From Acidobacteriota bacterium (lineage in GTDB: Bacteria; Acidobacteriota; Terriglobia; UBA7540): a DNA stretch of 8,741 nucleotides. Position numbers and translations under genes: made by a program. This document shows positions 1 to 6,122 of the stretch, piece by piece (the first letter of the stretch is position 1; every line of letters begins with the position of its first letter). The stretch covers positions 1 through 8,741 of the forward strand of contig JAKAWO010000118.1 of NCBI GenBank assembly GCA_021827255.1, read 5' to 3'. Under the pieces are notes generated by a model that was not told the origin of the DNA, did no database searches, and worked only from the letters and a program-made list of their open reading frames with translations.

Positions 1-1
1 A

Positions 2-1072
2 TCTGCTGAACTCGATTGTCCGCGATTGGTTTTTGTGAATGGGAAGCTGACGCCGGAGCTTTCTTCCCTCAGCCAACTCGAGGCCGCCGTCAAGGCCATG
101 AGCCTGAGAAAAGCCGTCGCCGGCGGATTAGCGCCAATCGAAGAGCACTTGGCGCGTTACGCCGGGTATGCGGCGCATTCGTTTGCCGCTCTGAACACGG
201 CGTTCATTCAAGACGGCGCTTTCATTCAGATTCCCAAGCGGACGGCGCTTCCCAAACCAATCTATCTGCTTTACGTCACCCTGCCGGGAGTTAAGCCAGC
301 GACGGCCTGCCCGCGCAATCTGATCCTCGTCGGCCGCGAGAGCCAGGTGACGCTGATCGAAGGCTACCTGGGATTCGGCGAATCGGCGTATCTCACCAAT
401 GCCGTCACGGAGATTGTCCTCGGCGAGAACAGCGTGCTGGAGCACGTGAAGCTCGAAGGCGAAAATGCGGCGGCCTTCCACGTGGCCACGGTCAAGATCC
501 ATCTGGCGCGGAACGCCAGCGCGCACGCCACTACGGTGGCGTTCGGAGGCCGCCTGGCGCGCGAGGACACCACGACGGTGCTCGGCGGCGAAGGCGGCGA
601 GGCGACGCTCAACGGTCTCTATGTGCTGAGGGCCGAGCAGCACGTGGATAACCACACCACGCTCGATCATGCCCAGCCACACTGCTCGAGCCGCGAATTG
701 TACAAAGGCATTTTGGACGGCAAGTCCACGGGAGTGTTCAATGGAAAAATCATCGTCCGGCCGGACGCGCAGAAAACGGATTCAAAGCAGAGCAACAAGA
801 ACTTGCTTCTCTCCGAGGACGCGACCATCAATACCAAGCCACAACTTGAAATTTATGCCGACGATGTGAAGTGCACGCATGGCGCGACCGTCGGCCAGAT
901 TGACGCTGAGGCGCTGTTTTATCTGCGGTCGCGCGGCATTGGCCAACCCGAAGCTCGAAATCTGCTGACGGTGGCCTTCGCCAACGACGTGCTCGACAAG
1001 ATCAAATACGCGCGACTTCGGCAGCAGCTCAAGGACACCATCTTTGAGCGGCTGGCTGCCCATCAGCCGTAG
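2..1072 (+). CDS. sufD: Fe-S cluster assembly scaffold protein SufD (5' end cut off by the window)
   Basis: SufD is a subunit of the cytosolic SufBC2D complex, in which clusters are built with iron and SufS-derived sulfur. The frame is open from base 2, so 356 C-terminal residues are visible. The family is usually about 400-450 residues, so the start probably lies upstream; the TTG at 26 is only an internal codon. The C-terminal half carries the SufB/SufD beta-helix signature: a stretch with HTTLDHAQPHCSS, then YKGILDGKSTGVFNGKI, AQKTDSKQSNKNLLLS, TKPQLEIYADDVKCTHGAT and YLRSRGI. The Cys at 872-874 and His at 878-880 match the conserved C-x-H pair that, in Escherichia coli SufD, includes the functionally important His360. 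The ending (LLTVAFANDVLDKI) is of SufD type and not SufB type. It heads a suf gene cluster; sufB and sufC are presumably upstream. A small inverted repeat (1054-1058 with 1064-1068) overlaps the end of the gene and lacks a T-run. Confidence 0.95.
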   Translation, partial: SAELDCPRLVFVNGKLTPELSSLSQLEAAVKAMSLRKAVAGGLAPIEEHLARYAGYAAHSFAALNTAFIQDGAFIQIPKRTALPKPIYLLYVTLPGVKPATACPRNLILVGRESQVTLIEGYLGFGESAYLTNAVTEIVLGENSVLEHVKLEGENAAAFHVATVKIHLARNASAHATTVAFGGRLAREDTTTVLGGEGGEATLNGLYVLRAEQHVDNHTTLDHAQPHCSSRELYKGILDGKSTGVFNGKIIVRPDAQKTDSKQSNKNLLLSEDATINTKPQLEIYADDVKCTHGATVGQIDAEALFYLRSRGIGQPEARNLLTVAFANDVLDKIKYARLRQQLKDTIFERLAAHQP

Positions 1073-1115
1073 TGCTCCCAATCGCTCGGCGGCGACCGGC
1101 TGTAAAGCTGCTGAC

Positions 1116-1431
1116 CCGGGGCAGGGCGAAGACATGATGACCAACGAAGAAATCGAGCGCCGGTTGACCCTCCTCAGCGAAAACCAGATCGTTCAGGGCG
1201 AGCTGTTGAACCGAATTGAGCAAACGGTAGCGCGCAACGCCGAAGCCATTGCTAACAGCCGCGAAGCCATCGAACGCAACTCAGAAGCTATCGGCCGGTT
1301 GGCCGACAGGATGCTTGGGATGGAATCGGCGATGGAGCGCCTGTTCGAGCACATGGACCGGTTCATCCGCGGCCTGGGATCGAACGGCCAAAAGTTGCGG
1401 GGGGATGCATAAACGAAGTCGCCGGGGCAGG
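1116..1431. repeat. 10-bp direct repeat pair flanking the coiled-coil gene
   Basis: The string CCGGGGCAGG occurs at 1116-1125 and again at 1422-1431, bracketing the small coiled-coil gene. Similarity continues for several bases after each copy (GCGAAGAC against CCGACGC). The repeat is purine-rich and sits near ribosome binding sites, so it could reflect shared translation signals or GC bias instead of an insertion scar. No inverted terminal repeats or transposase are present. Confidence 0.35.
1134..1412 (+). CDS. Small coiled-coil protein of unknown function between sufD and sufS
   Basis: I do not recognise a named family. The 92-residue product begins MMTNEEIERR. The ATG at 1134 is preferred over upstream codons because a purine-rich stretch (GGGCGAAG, 1124-1131) lies just before it and the heptad pattern starts after it. 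A second ATG follows at 1137. From residue 33 to 81 the protein is a continuous run of seven-residue units: ARNAEAI, ANSREAI, ERNSEAI, GRLADRM, LGMESAM, ERLFEHM, DRFIRGL. Each ends in Ile, Met or Leu, with Ala or another hydrophobic residue often near the middle. This predicts a long amphipathic helix that would pair with itself or a partner. There is no signal peptide, membrane segment or cysteine, so a metal-binding or cluster-carrying role is not supported. Placement 61 bases after sufD and 60 bases before sufS implies co-expression with the Suf machinery. A role as assembly adaptor is inference; unrelated cargo in the operon is equally possible. Confidence 0.75.
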   Translation: MMTNEEIERRLTLLSENQIVQGELLNRIEQTVARNAEAIANSREAIERNSEAIGRLADRMLGMESAMERLFEHMDRFIRGLGSNGQKLRGDA

Positions 1432-1460
1432 CCGACGCAGGAGGGCGCTCGGTTCGAGGG

Positions 1461-1469
1461 GCAGGAGGG
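1461..1469 (+). promoter_or_regulatory. Strong ribosome binding site of sufS
   Basis: GCAGGAGGG ends three bases before the ATG at 1473 and contains a complete AGGAGG core (1463-1468). It fixes the sufS start. An identical nine-base copy lies 24 bases upstream (1437-1445) but has no start codon at a useful distance. Confidence 0.7.
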
Positions 1470-1472
1470 TTT

Positions 1473-2738
1473 ATGGGTATAACGGCACAAGAGGTTGGGC
1501 GAATCCGCCGCGCTGACTCGGGGTTCGATGCAGACCGCATTCGCCAAGACTTCCCCATCCTGACGCAAACCGTCCACGGCAAGCCGCTGGTTTATCTGGA
1601 CAACGCCGCCACCACCCAAAAGCCGCGCGCCGTCATCGAAGCCGAGCAACAGTTTTATCTTCGCGACAATTCGAACATTCACCGCGGGGTCCATGAGCTG
1701 AGCGAGCGCGCCACCCAGGCTTACGAGAGCGCGCGGAGGAAAGCGCAGAAATTTCTGGGAGCGGGCCATAGCCGCGAAATTATTTTCGTTCGCGGCGCGA
1801 CCGAGGCGATCAATCTGGTCGCCCAGACGTTCGGGCGCGAGCGCACGGGACCGGGCGATGAAATCTTGATTTCCGCCATGGAGCACCATTCGAACATCGT
1901 GCCCTGGCAGATTTTGTGCGAGCAAAATGGCGCGCGCTTGCGCGTGGCGCCCATCAACGATCGCGGCGAATTGATTTGGGAGGAATTCCGCAAACTCTTG
2001 GGGCCGCGCACCCGGCTGGTTTCGGTGGCGCACGTCTCAAACGCCCTCGGCACGGTCAACCCGGTGAAGGAGATCGTCCAGGCGGCGCATCGTCTGGGCG
2101 TCCCGGTTCTGGTGGATGGAGCGCAGGGGGCGCCGCACCTGCGCGTGGATGTCGAGGAACTCAATTGCGACTTCTACGCTTTTTCCGGGCACAAGGTTTA
2201 CGGACCCACCGGCGTGGGCGTGCTCTACGGCAAAGCAAAGCTGCTGGAGGCTATGCCTCCCTACCAAGGCGGCGGCGACATGATCAGCTCCGTCACGTTT
2301 GAAAAGACGACTTACAACTCCCCGCCTTACAAATTCGAGGCGGGGACGCCCAACATCGCCGGCGTGGTCGCTCTAGGAGCAGCACTGGATTACGTCAACG
2401 ACATCGGGATGGAGGCGATCGCAGCTTACGAGCAGGAGTTGCTCGTTTACGCTACCCAGAGGATTTCCCAGGTTCCCGGGCTGACCATCATCGGCACGGC
2501 AAAGGAGAAAACGGGCGTCATCTCCTTTGTGATGGAGGGCCTGCACCCGCACGATGTGGGCACCGTGCTCGACCAGGAAGGCGTCGCGGTCCGGACTGGC
2601 CATCACTGCGCGCAGCCCCTGATGGATCGCTTCAAGGTTCCGGCCACGACCCGCGCCTCTTTGGCGCTTTACAACACTCGCCAGGATGTGGACGCCCTGC
2701 TGGCGGGCCTAAACAAGGTCCGGGAAGTCCTGGGATAG
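1473..2738 (+). CDS. sufS: Group II cysteine desulfurase SufS
   Basis: A PLP-dependent enzyme that removes sulfur from L-cysteine, giving alanine and an enzyme persulfide that feeds cluster assembly. It has 421 residues, slightly longer than the usual ~406 because of a ~15-residue N-terminal extension. Visible motifs are YLDNAATTQKP (41-51), the cofactor-stacking region MEHHSNIVPWQ (136-146), VDGAQGAPH (214-222), the Schiff-base lysine K241 in FSGHKVYGPTG, and the persulfide-forming C379 in RTGHHCAQPLM. The short loop around that cysteine, together with the sufU gene directly downstream, marks it as a SufS/SufU pair and not an IscS-type enzyme. The start is supported by the AGGAGG at 1463-1468. 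A 35-base gap separates it from sufU, so the two genes are probably co-transcribed and may be translationally linked. No key residue is missing. Confidence 0.97.
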   Translation: MGITAQEVGRIRRADSGFDADRIRQDFPILTQTVHGKPLVYLDNAATTQKPRAVIEAEQQFYLRDNSNIHRGVHELSERATQAYESARRKAQKFLGAGHSREIIFVRGATEAINLVAQTFGRERTGPGDEILISAMEHHSNIVPWQILCEQNGARLRVAPINDRGELIWEEFRKLLGPRTRLVSVAHVSNALGTVNPVKEIVQAAHRLGVPVLVDGAQGAPHLRVDVEELNCDFYAFSGHKVYGPTGVGVLYGKAKLLEAMPPYQGGGDMISSVTFEKTTYNSPPYKFEAGTPNIAGVVALGAALDYVNDIGMEAIAAYEQELLVYATQRISQVPGLTIIGTAKEKTGVISFVMEGLHPHDVGTVLDQEGVAVRTGHHCAQPLMDRFKVPATTRASLALYNTRQDVDALLAGLNKVREVLG

Positions 2739-2773
2739 CCGGATGTCGGCCGCACGGGGAAGGAACCATTCGA

Positions 2774-3217
2774 ATGTCGGATCTGCGGGCGCTATATCAA
2801 GAAGTCATCCTGGATCACAGCAAGCGCCCGCGGAATTTCCGCGCCCTGGCGGATTCGAACCGCCACGCGGAAGGCTACAACCCTCTTTGCGGCGACCGGA
2901 TCACGGTCTATGTCAAGCTCGATGGCGATCGGATTGTTGATATAGGTTTTCAAGGCTCGGGCTGCGCTATTTCAACCGCTTCGGCGTCGCTGCTGACCGA
3001 GACGTTGAAGGGCAAAAGCAGGGCAGAAGCCGACGAGCTCTTCGCGAAATTCCACGACCTCGTCACCGGCCAGGGGAATGGCGGAGTTTCGCTCGGAAAG
3101 CTGGCGGTTTTCTCTGGTGTTTCGGAGTTTCCAGTGCGAGTGAAGTGCGCCACCCTCGCCTGGCACACGCTCAAGAGCGCGCTCGAAGGCGAAGAGAAAA
3201 CAGTTTCAACCGAGTAA
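2774..3217 (+). CDS. sufU: Zn-dependent sulfurtransferase SufU
   Basis: SufU takes the persulfide sulfur from SufS and passes it to the SufBCD scaffold; its zinc site docks on SufS. The 147-residue length equals that typical of Gram-positive-type SufU. The ligand set is complete: C39 and D41 in YNPLCGD, C64 in GSGCAIS and C125 in VRVKCATLAWH. The insertion between the second and third cysteines (around 98-118, containing GQGNGGVSLG) that separates SufU from IscU is present, which argues for sulfur transfer over scaffold function. The ATG at 2774 is preceded by GGGGAAGGAA (2757-2766). It follows sufS by 35 bases and precedes the DUF59 gene by 29 bases; the second gap contains a short palindrome (CGTCGAACGACG, 3221-3232). 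Confidence 0.95.
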   Translation: MSDLRALYQEVILDHSKRPRNFRALADSNRHAEGYNPLCGDRITVYVKLDGDRIVDIGFQGSGCAISTASASLLTETLKGKSRAEADELFAKFHDLVTGQGNGGVSLGKLAVFSGVSEFPVRVKCATLAWHTLKSALEGEEKTVSTE

Positions 3218-3246
3218 GGGCGTCGAACGACGAAAGGACTTGAGGA

Positions 3247-3642
3247 ATGGAAGAATTTAAGCCAACCGATACGGCAGAGGTCTCAAAGCCGGAAAGCGAG
3301 GCAGCACCCACGAGCGGCTTGCTGGACGCGAGTGGCGTGGCCGCGCTGCGGGAAAAAGTTATCGAGGCGCTCAAGACCTGCTATGACCCGGAAATCCCGG
3401 TTAACATTTACGAGCTGGGGCTGATTTACGACATTCGGGTTGAAGCGGCGGCGGCCGTCACGGTCACGATGACGCTGACCACCCCGGCCTGCCCGGCGGC
3501 GCGCACTTTGCCGGGAGAAGTCGAAGACAAGATTTACGTGATGGCCAAGGCGAAAGAGGTGAAGGTGGAAGTTGTCTGGGAGCCTCCCTGGGACACCAGC
3601 CGGATGTCCGAGGCCGCAAAATTGCAGTTGGGAATGATCTGA
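3247..3642 (+). CDS. sufT: SufT-like Fe-S maturation protein (DUF59/MIP18 family)
   Basis: A small cytosolic DUF59-family protein of 131 residues; family members found in suf operons help deliver or mature Fe-S clusters. The domain spans about 33-108. It opens with CYDPEIPVNIYELGLIYDI (45-63), whose D-P-E-I-P-V-N-I-x-x-L-G-L segment is the family hallmark. It continues with strands ending in TLTTPACPAA, where C82 is the conserved cysteine, and finishes with VEVVWEPPWDTSRMSEAAK (108-125), also characteristic. The first ~30 residues are acidic, Ser/Thr/Pro-rich and probably disordered. The start is supported by AAAGGA at 3233-3238, eight bases ahead of the ATG. The same fold occurs in PaaD of phenylacetate degradation, but the suf neighbours and lack of paa genes make SufT the better name. 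The family is known to need a reactive cysteine; direct cluster binding by this protein is inference. Confidence 0.88.
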   Translation: MEEFKPTDTAEVSKPESEAAPTSGLLDASGVAALREKVIEALKTCYDPEIPVNIYELGLIYDIRVEAAAAVTVTMTLTTPACPAARTLPGEVEDKIYVMAKAKEVKVEVVWEPPWDTSRMSEAAKLQLGMI

Positions 3643-3686
3643 ACAGGGCAATCGAGAATCACCCGACAAAGGCCAAAAAGCCGGGA

Positions 3687-3726
3687 GGAGAGACCCAAGC
3701 GCGGCCCGTTGAACTTTGGGCTCTCC
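3687..3726 (+). promoter_or_regulatory. Inverted repeat (RNA hairpin candidate) just upstream of the Rrf2 regulator gene
   Basis: GGAGAG (3687-3692), a single bulged A, and CCCAA (3694-3698) pair with TTGGG (3716-3720) and CTCTCC (3721-3726): eleven Watson-Crick pairs, one extra G-U pair (3699 with 3715) and a 15-base loop. The stem ends four bases before the GAGGGA ribosome binding site (3730-3735) of the next gene. No T-run follows, so a classical terminator is unlikely. It may act as a translation-modulating or transcript-stabilising element, or as a DNA operator. The pairing is seen directly; the function is inferred. Confidence 0.45.
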
Positions 3727-3742
3727 ATTGAGGGATCAAGCC

Positions 3743-4231
3743 ATGAAACTCACCGCCCAAGAAGAATATGGTCTCCGCTGCCTGCTGCGGGTCGCCAAGG
3801 AAGGCGCCGTGTCCAGCCTGACGATTCCAGAAATCAGCGAGAAAGAAGGCATCTCGAGCTTTTACGTGGCCAAGCTGCTGCGAATCCTTCGGCGGGGCGG
3901 GTTTGTCCGGGCGGCACGCGGAGCCTCGGGTGGATATCAGTTGGCGCGACCGCCCGAGCAAGTCATTGTCGGCGAGGCGCTGGCGGTCTTGGGCGGTCGG
4001 CTCTACGACCCGGCCTTCTGCAACGAACATGCCGGCAGCGAATCCATCTGCGCCAATTCTGTAGATTGCTCCGTGCGCTCCCTCTGGCAAGCCGTTCAGA
4101 CCATGGTGGACCGCCTCCTGAGCAGAACCACACTCCGCGACCTGCTCGCCGACGAGCAGCACATGAGCTGCTGGGCGGACGATCTCGTGAAGGTTTCGGA
4201 GCTGGCCGGCCCGTTGGCGCCACGCTACTAG
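3743..4231 (+). CDS. Rrf2-family transcriptional regulator with IscR-like cysteines
   Basis: A 162-residue winged helix-turn-helix DNA-binding protein. It begins MKLTAQEEYGLRCLL, the typical Rrf2 opening. The recognition region (about 27-70) contains IPEISEKEGISSFYVAKLL and the wing GFVRAARGASGGYQLARP. The central segment carries C93, C103 and C109 (FCNEHAG...ICANSVDCSVRSLW), followed by the dimerisation helix (about 113-135). In Escherichia coli IscR the ligands are C92, C98, C104 and H107. Here the spacing is C-x9-C-x5-C, and position 112 is Arg, not the expected His; H96 is a possible substitute. Fe-S binding is therefore likely but not certain. The ATG at 3743 is chosen over a TTG at 3716 because GAGGGA (3730-3735) sits at the right distance and the domain starts there. 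It follows sufT by 100 bases, with a hairpin in the gap. Control of this suf cluster, possibly including itself, is inferred from context. Confidence 0.9.
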   Translation: MKLTAQEEYGLRCLLRVAKEGAVSSLTIPEISEKEGISSFYVAKLLRILRRGGFVRAARGASGGYQLARPPEQVIVGEALAVLGGRLYDPAFCNEHAGSESICANSVDCSVRSLWQAVQTMVDRLLSRTTLRDLLADEQHMSCWADDLVKVSELAGPLAPRY

Positions 4232-4265
4232 AACGGACCCGACAAAACCAGGCCATGACGCGCAC

Positions 4266-4313
4266 CCGTCATTGCCGTCGGGCTCCGACGGTCTGGCCCA
4301 TCTCCGATGACGG
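4266..4313 (+). promoter_or_regulatory. Nested inverted repeats that would pair with the ygfZ start codon
   Basis: Outer arms CCGTCATTG (4266-4274) and CGATGACGG (4305-4313) form nine pairs, one of them T-G. The second arm contains the ATG start codon of ygfZ (4307-4309). Directly inside the outer stem, CCGTCGG (4275-4281) pairs perfectly with CCGACGG (4285-4291) around a three-base loop, leaving 13 unpaired bases (4292-4304). In RNA the two helices could stack and hide the start codon. There is no clear Shine-Dalgarno sequence before this ATG, which fits a structured or coupled initiation site. A regulatory role is inference. Confidence 0.45.
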
Positions 4314-5392
4314 ACATTGTTCGCTCACCTCTCGCTGATTACCACGCATCGCAAAGGACGACGCTCGGAACCTATCACGGCGCATGGGTTCCCTGCCGTT
4401 TTTCAGATCCGCGCGCCGAGCACCAGGCCGTGCGTAACGCCTCGGGGCTGCTGGACTTATCCTTCCGCGCCTGCTTTTCCATGAAGGGCAAAGACGCCGT
4501 CAAATTCCTGCACCGGATGCTCTCGAACGACGTTCTGTCCCTGGCGCCAGGCCAAGGAACCTACGCCGCGCTCTTGACGGCGCACGGACACATTGTTGCC
4601 GACCTGCGCGTCTTTCGCGCTGAGGCCGATCTGTGGGTTGAAACCGACGCCGACCTGCGGCCTAAACTTATGGCGTCGCTCCGCCGATACATCATTGGGG
4701 ACAAAGTCGAGATCGAGCCCCTGGAGATTTACTCCGTGGGCTTTGAGGGACCGCAGGCGCGCCGGCTTCTGGAAAAGGCGCTTCACGTTGAGCTACCGAC
4801 GCTCGATGATTACGGGCACTTTGCCGCTAACTACGCCGGTTTTCCTGTGCGCGTGGCGCGCGCCTCGAATACCGGCGAAGAAGGATACCAGGTTTGGGTT
4901 GGCGCCAAAGGGATGATGGGAGTCTGGGGCGGAGCATGTGGCCAGGCGCCCACCTACGGCACTCTACCCTGCGGCACGGAGGCGCTTGAAACGCTTCGGA
5001 TCGAAGCCGGGATTCCGCGCTACGGGTCGGAACTCGGCGAGGACACGCTGCCGCAGGAGGCTCGCCTCCTCCACGCGCTCAGCTTCACCAAAGGGTGTTA
5101 TGTCGGTCAGGAAATTGTCGAACGGACTCGAAGCCGCGGCCACGTCAACTGGATTCTATCCGGCCTCTTTGTGGACTCGGCCGAGGCGCCCTCGTCCGGG
5201 TCAAGGTTTATTGCGGCTGGCCAGCCCGCCGGTGAAGTTACCAGCGCCTGCATGTCCCCCACGCTCGGGCGGACGCTCGCGCTGGCCTACCTGCGCCGTG
5301 AGTTCGCTGAGCCGGGAACGGTGCTCGCTCTTGAATCCGGCGAATCGGCGGAAGTCACCTCGCTTCCCTTCTATCGCCGCCAAGCGTCCTAG
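4307..5392 (+). CDS. ygfZ: Folate-binding Fe-S maturation protein YgfZ (IBA57/GcvT-like)
   Basis: YgfZ-type proteins use a folate-binding fold related to the glycine-cleavage T protein and help maintain or mature certain Fe-S enzymes; the mitochondrial homologue is IBA57. The 361-residue protein shows the diagnostic motif K262-G-C264-Y-V-G-Q-E-I-V-E-R273, with the invariant cysteine present. This motif distinguishes it from true aminomethyltransferase GcvT. The N-terminal part resembles GcvT (AVRNASGLLDLSFRACF at 41-57, then KFLHRMLSNDV at 66-76). The GPQARRLLEKAL segment (148-159) and the mid-domain IEAGIPRYGSEL (232-243) also fit the family, and the C-terminal ~80 residues should form the small barrel. 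An in-frame stop at 4256-4258 with no earlier start codon supports the ATG at 4307, although no good Shine-Dalgarno precedes it. Placement 75 bases after the Rrf2 gene adds it to the Fe-S operon. Its 3' end may overlap the following prepilin gene. Confidence 0.92.
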   Translation: MTDIVRSPLADYHASQRTTLGTYHGAWVPCRFSDPRAEHQAVRNASGLLDLSFRACFSMKGKDAVKFLHRMLSNDVLSLAPGQGTYAALLTAHGHIVADLRVFRAEADLWVETDADLRPKLMASLRRYIIGDKVEIEPLEIYSVGFEGPQARRLLEKALHVELPTLDDYGHFAANYAGFPVRVARASNTGEEGYQVWVGAKGMMGVWGGACGQAPTYGTLPCGTEALETLRIEAGIPRYGSELGEDTLPQEARLLHALSFTKGCYVGQEIVERTRSRGHVNWILSGLFVDSAEAPSSGSRFIAAGQPAGEVTSACMSPTLGRTLALAYLRREFAEPGTVLALESGESAEVTSLPFYRRQAS

Positions 5393-5969
5393 GTCCTCCT
5401 CCTCCAAGGATTCCCTTTCGCCGACCACCAGCCGCTCTCCGGCGGGTTTTTCTATGCTCGAGCTGTTGATGGTGATCGCCATCATCCTTCTGTTGCTGGC
5501 CATCGCACTGCCAAATTTCTGGCGGGCCCAAATGGCCGCCCGCCAGGCAGCCGCCCAGGTCACCTTGCGGGAGATTCAAACCGCGGAAGCGACCTACGCT
5601 GCAACCTACGGCCAGGGCTACTCGACCTCGCTGGCTAAGCTCGGTCCGCCTGCTTCCGGCACTCCAGCGTCTTCAGACGCCGCCGGCTTGTTGGGCACCG
5701 TGCTCGCCAACGGCCAGGACGGCGCTTACAGGTTTACTTACATTCCTGGATCCCTCATTAACGGTAAGATCCAGACCTACACCCTCAAGGCGGAGCCGTC
5801 CCAGCCTTGCGTCTCGGGTTACGCCTACTACGGTTTCAACTCGAACGGGGAAACAACAGCGGGAACCCTCGTCTCCTCCCTGCAGCCGGACACACCTGCA
5901 GAGGTGGTCGCCCGCGTTCTCGGTGGGTCCGGCGGGTCCAACTTGCTGAATTGCGGGATGGGTCCATGA
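5331..5969 (+). CDS. Type IV pilin-like prepilin (class III signal; start uncertain)
   Basis: The product has a prepilin peptidase site: cleavage after the Gly at 5445-5447 gives a mature protein starting at Phe (5448), with FSMLELLMV, Glu at +5 and Pro at +22. The first ~21 residues are a hydrophobic helix used for membrane retention and filament packing. The mature protein is 173 residues with a globular domain containing EIQTAEATYAATYGQGYST and YAYYGFNSNGETT. Cysteines at mature positions 121 and 169 could form a C-terminal disulfide loop. No ATG or GTG exists in frame before the cleavage site. The nearest usual start is TTG 5331, inside the last 62 bases of ygfZ, giving a 39-residue basic leader (NPANRRKSPR...). 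The ATG at 5454 would remove the cleavage site, so it is unlikely. It could be a pilin or a pseudopilin of a type II secretion system; no other assembly genes are in view. The family call is firm, the start is not. Confidence 0.8.
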   Translation: MNPANRRKSPRFPSIAAKRPRSSSSKDSLSPTTSRSPAGFSMLELLMVIAIILLLLAIALPNFWRAQMAARQAAAQVTLREIQTAEATYAATYGQGYSTSLAKLGPPASGTPASSDAAGLLGTVLANGQDGAYRFTYIPGSLINGKIQTYTLKAEPSQPCVSGYAYYGFNSNGETTAGTLVSSLQPDTPAEVVARVLGGSGGSNLLNCGMGP

Positions 5970-6122
5970 GTCGCCATTCGATGCCCCTCATGCGGTGACT
6001 GGATTTTGACGATCCCCTGGTTGTGCGCCGCTGGCCCTAAGTCCGTGCTGGGCGGCGGCGCGCGGATACGGCAAACGCCAGCGCTCCAGGGTTGGACGGC
6101 AAAATGGGTTGCGAATAGCTGA
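5970..6122 (+). other. Non-coding gap before the PilZ gene
   Basis: This 153-base stretch holds no supportable gene. It contains a nested inverted repeat: CGCTGGC (6029-6035) with GCCAGCG (6077-6083), enclosing CCGT (6043-6046) with ACGG (6068-6071), in very GC-rich sequence where such pairing is partly expected. No convincing promoter or terminator was seen. An in-frame TGA (6120-6122) touches the ATG of the next gene. Confidence 0.4.

Noticed and set aside
26..28. TTG at 26 as the start of sufD
   Set aside because: The frame is open to base 2 and the visible protein is shorter than the family, so the true start is probably outside the window.
1054..1068. Hairpin GGCTG/CAGCC at the end of sufD as an intrinsic terminator
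   Set aside because: The stem is five pairs with no T-run and lies within the operon before the stop codon.
1230..1292. Degenerate 21-base DNA repeats resembling a tandem array
   Set aside because: They encode successive heptads of the coiled-coil protein and diverge at the codon level; no CRISPR or satellite is indicated.
1281..2033. Long open frame on the minus strand opposite the coiled-coil gene and sufS
   Set aside because: It is antisense to well-supported genes, has no recognisable domain, and such shadow frames are common in GC-rich DNA. The same applies to minus-strand frames at 128-682, 3659-4162 and 7543-7977.
3709..4338. 209-residue open frame on the plus strand over the Rrf2 gene
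   Set aside because: It is out of frame with the Rrf2 regulator, has low-complexity Arg-rich content and no domain; the regulator frame is clearly the real one.
5056..5069. Palindrome GGAGGC-TC-GCCTCC inside ygfZ
   Set aside because: It is fully explained by coding sequence (QEARLLH) in GC-rich codons; no neighbouring signal supports a function.
5384..5454. Possible +1 frameshift at TCC TAG G joining ygfZ to the prepilin
   Set aside because: The tRNA re-pairing would be poor, and fusing a pilin signal to a 360-residue cytosolic enzyme would be incompatible with prepilin processing. An internal start is simpler.
6070..6108. GGCAAAC ... GGACGGCAAA string before the PilZ gene, reminiscent of a GEMM c-di-GMP riboswitch
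   Set aside because: The intervening stem (CCAGC/GTTGG) has no GNRA loop, the closing GCC after GCAAA is missing, and no second helix with a tetraloop receptor fits before the start codon at 6123.
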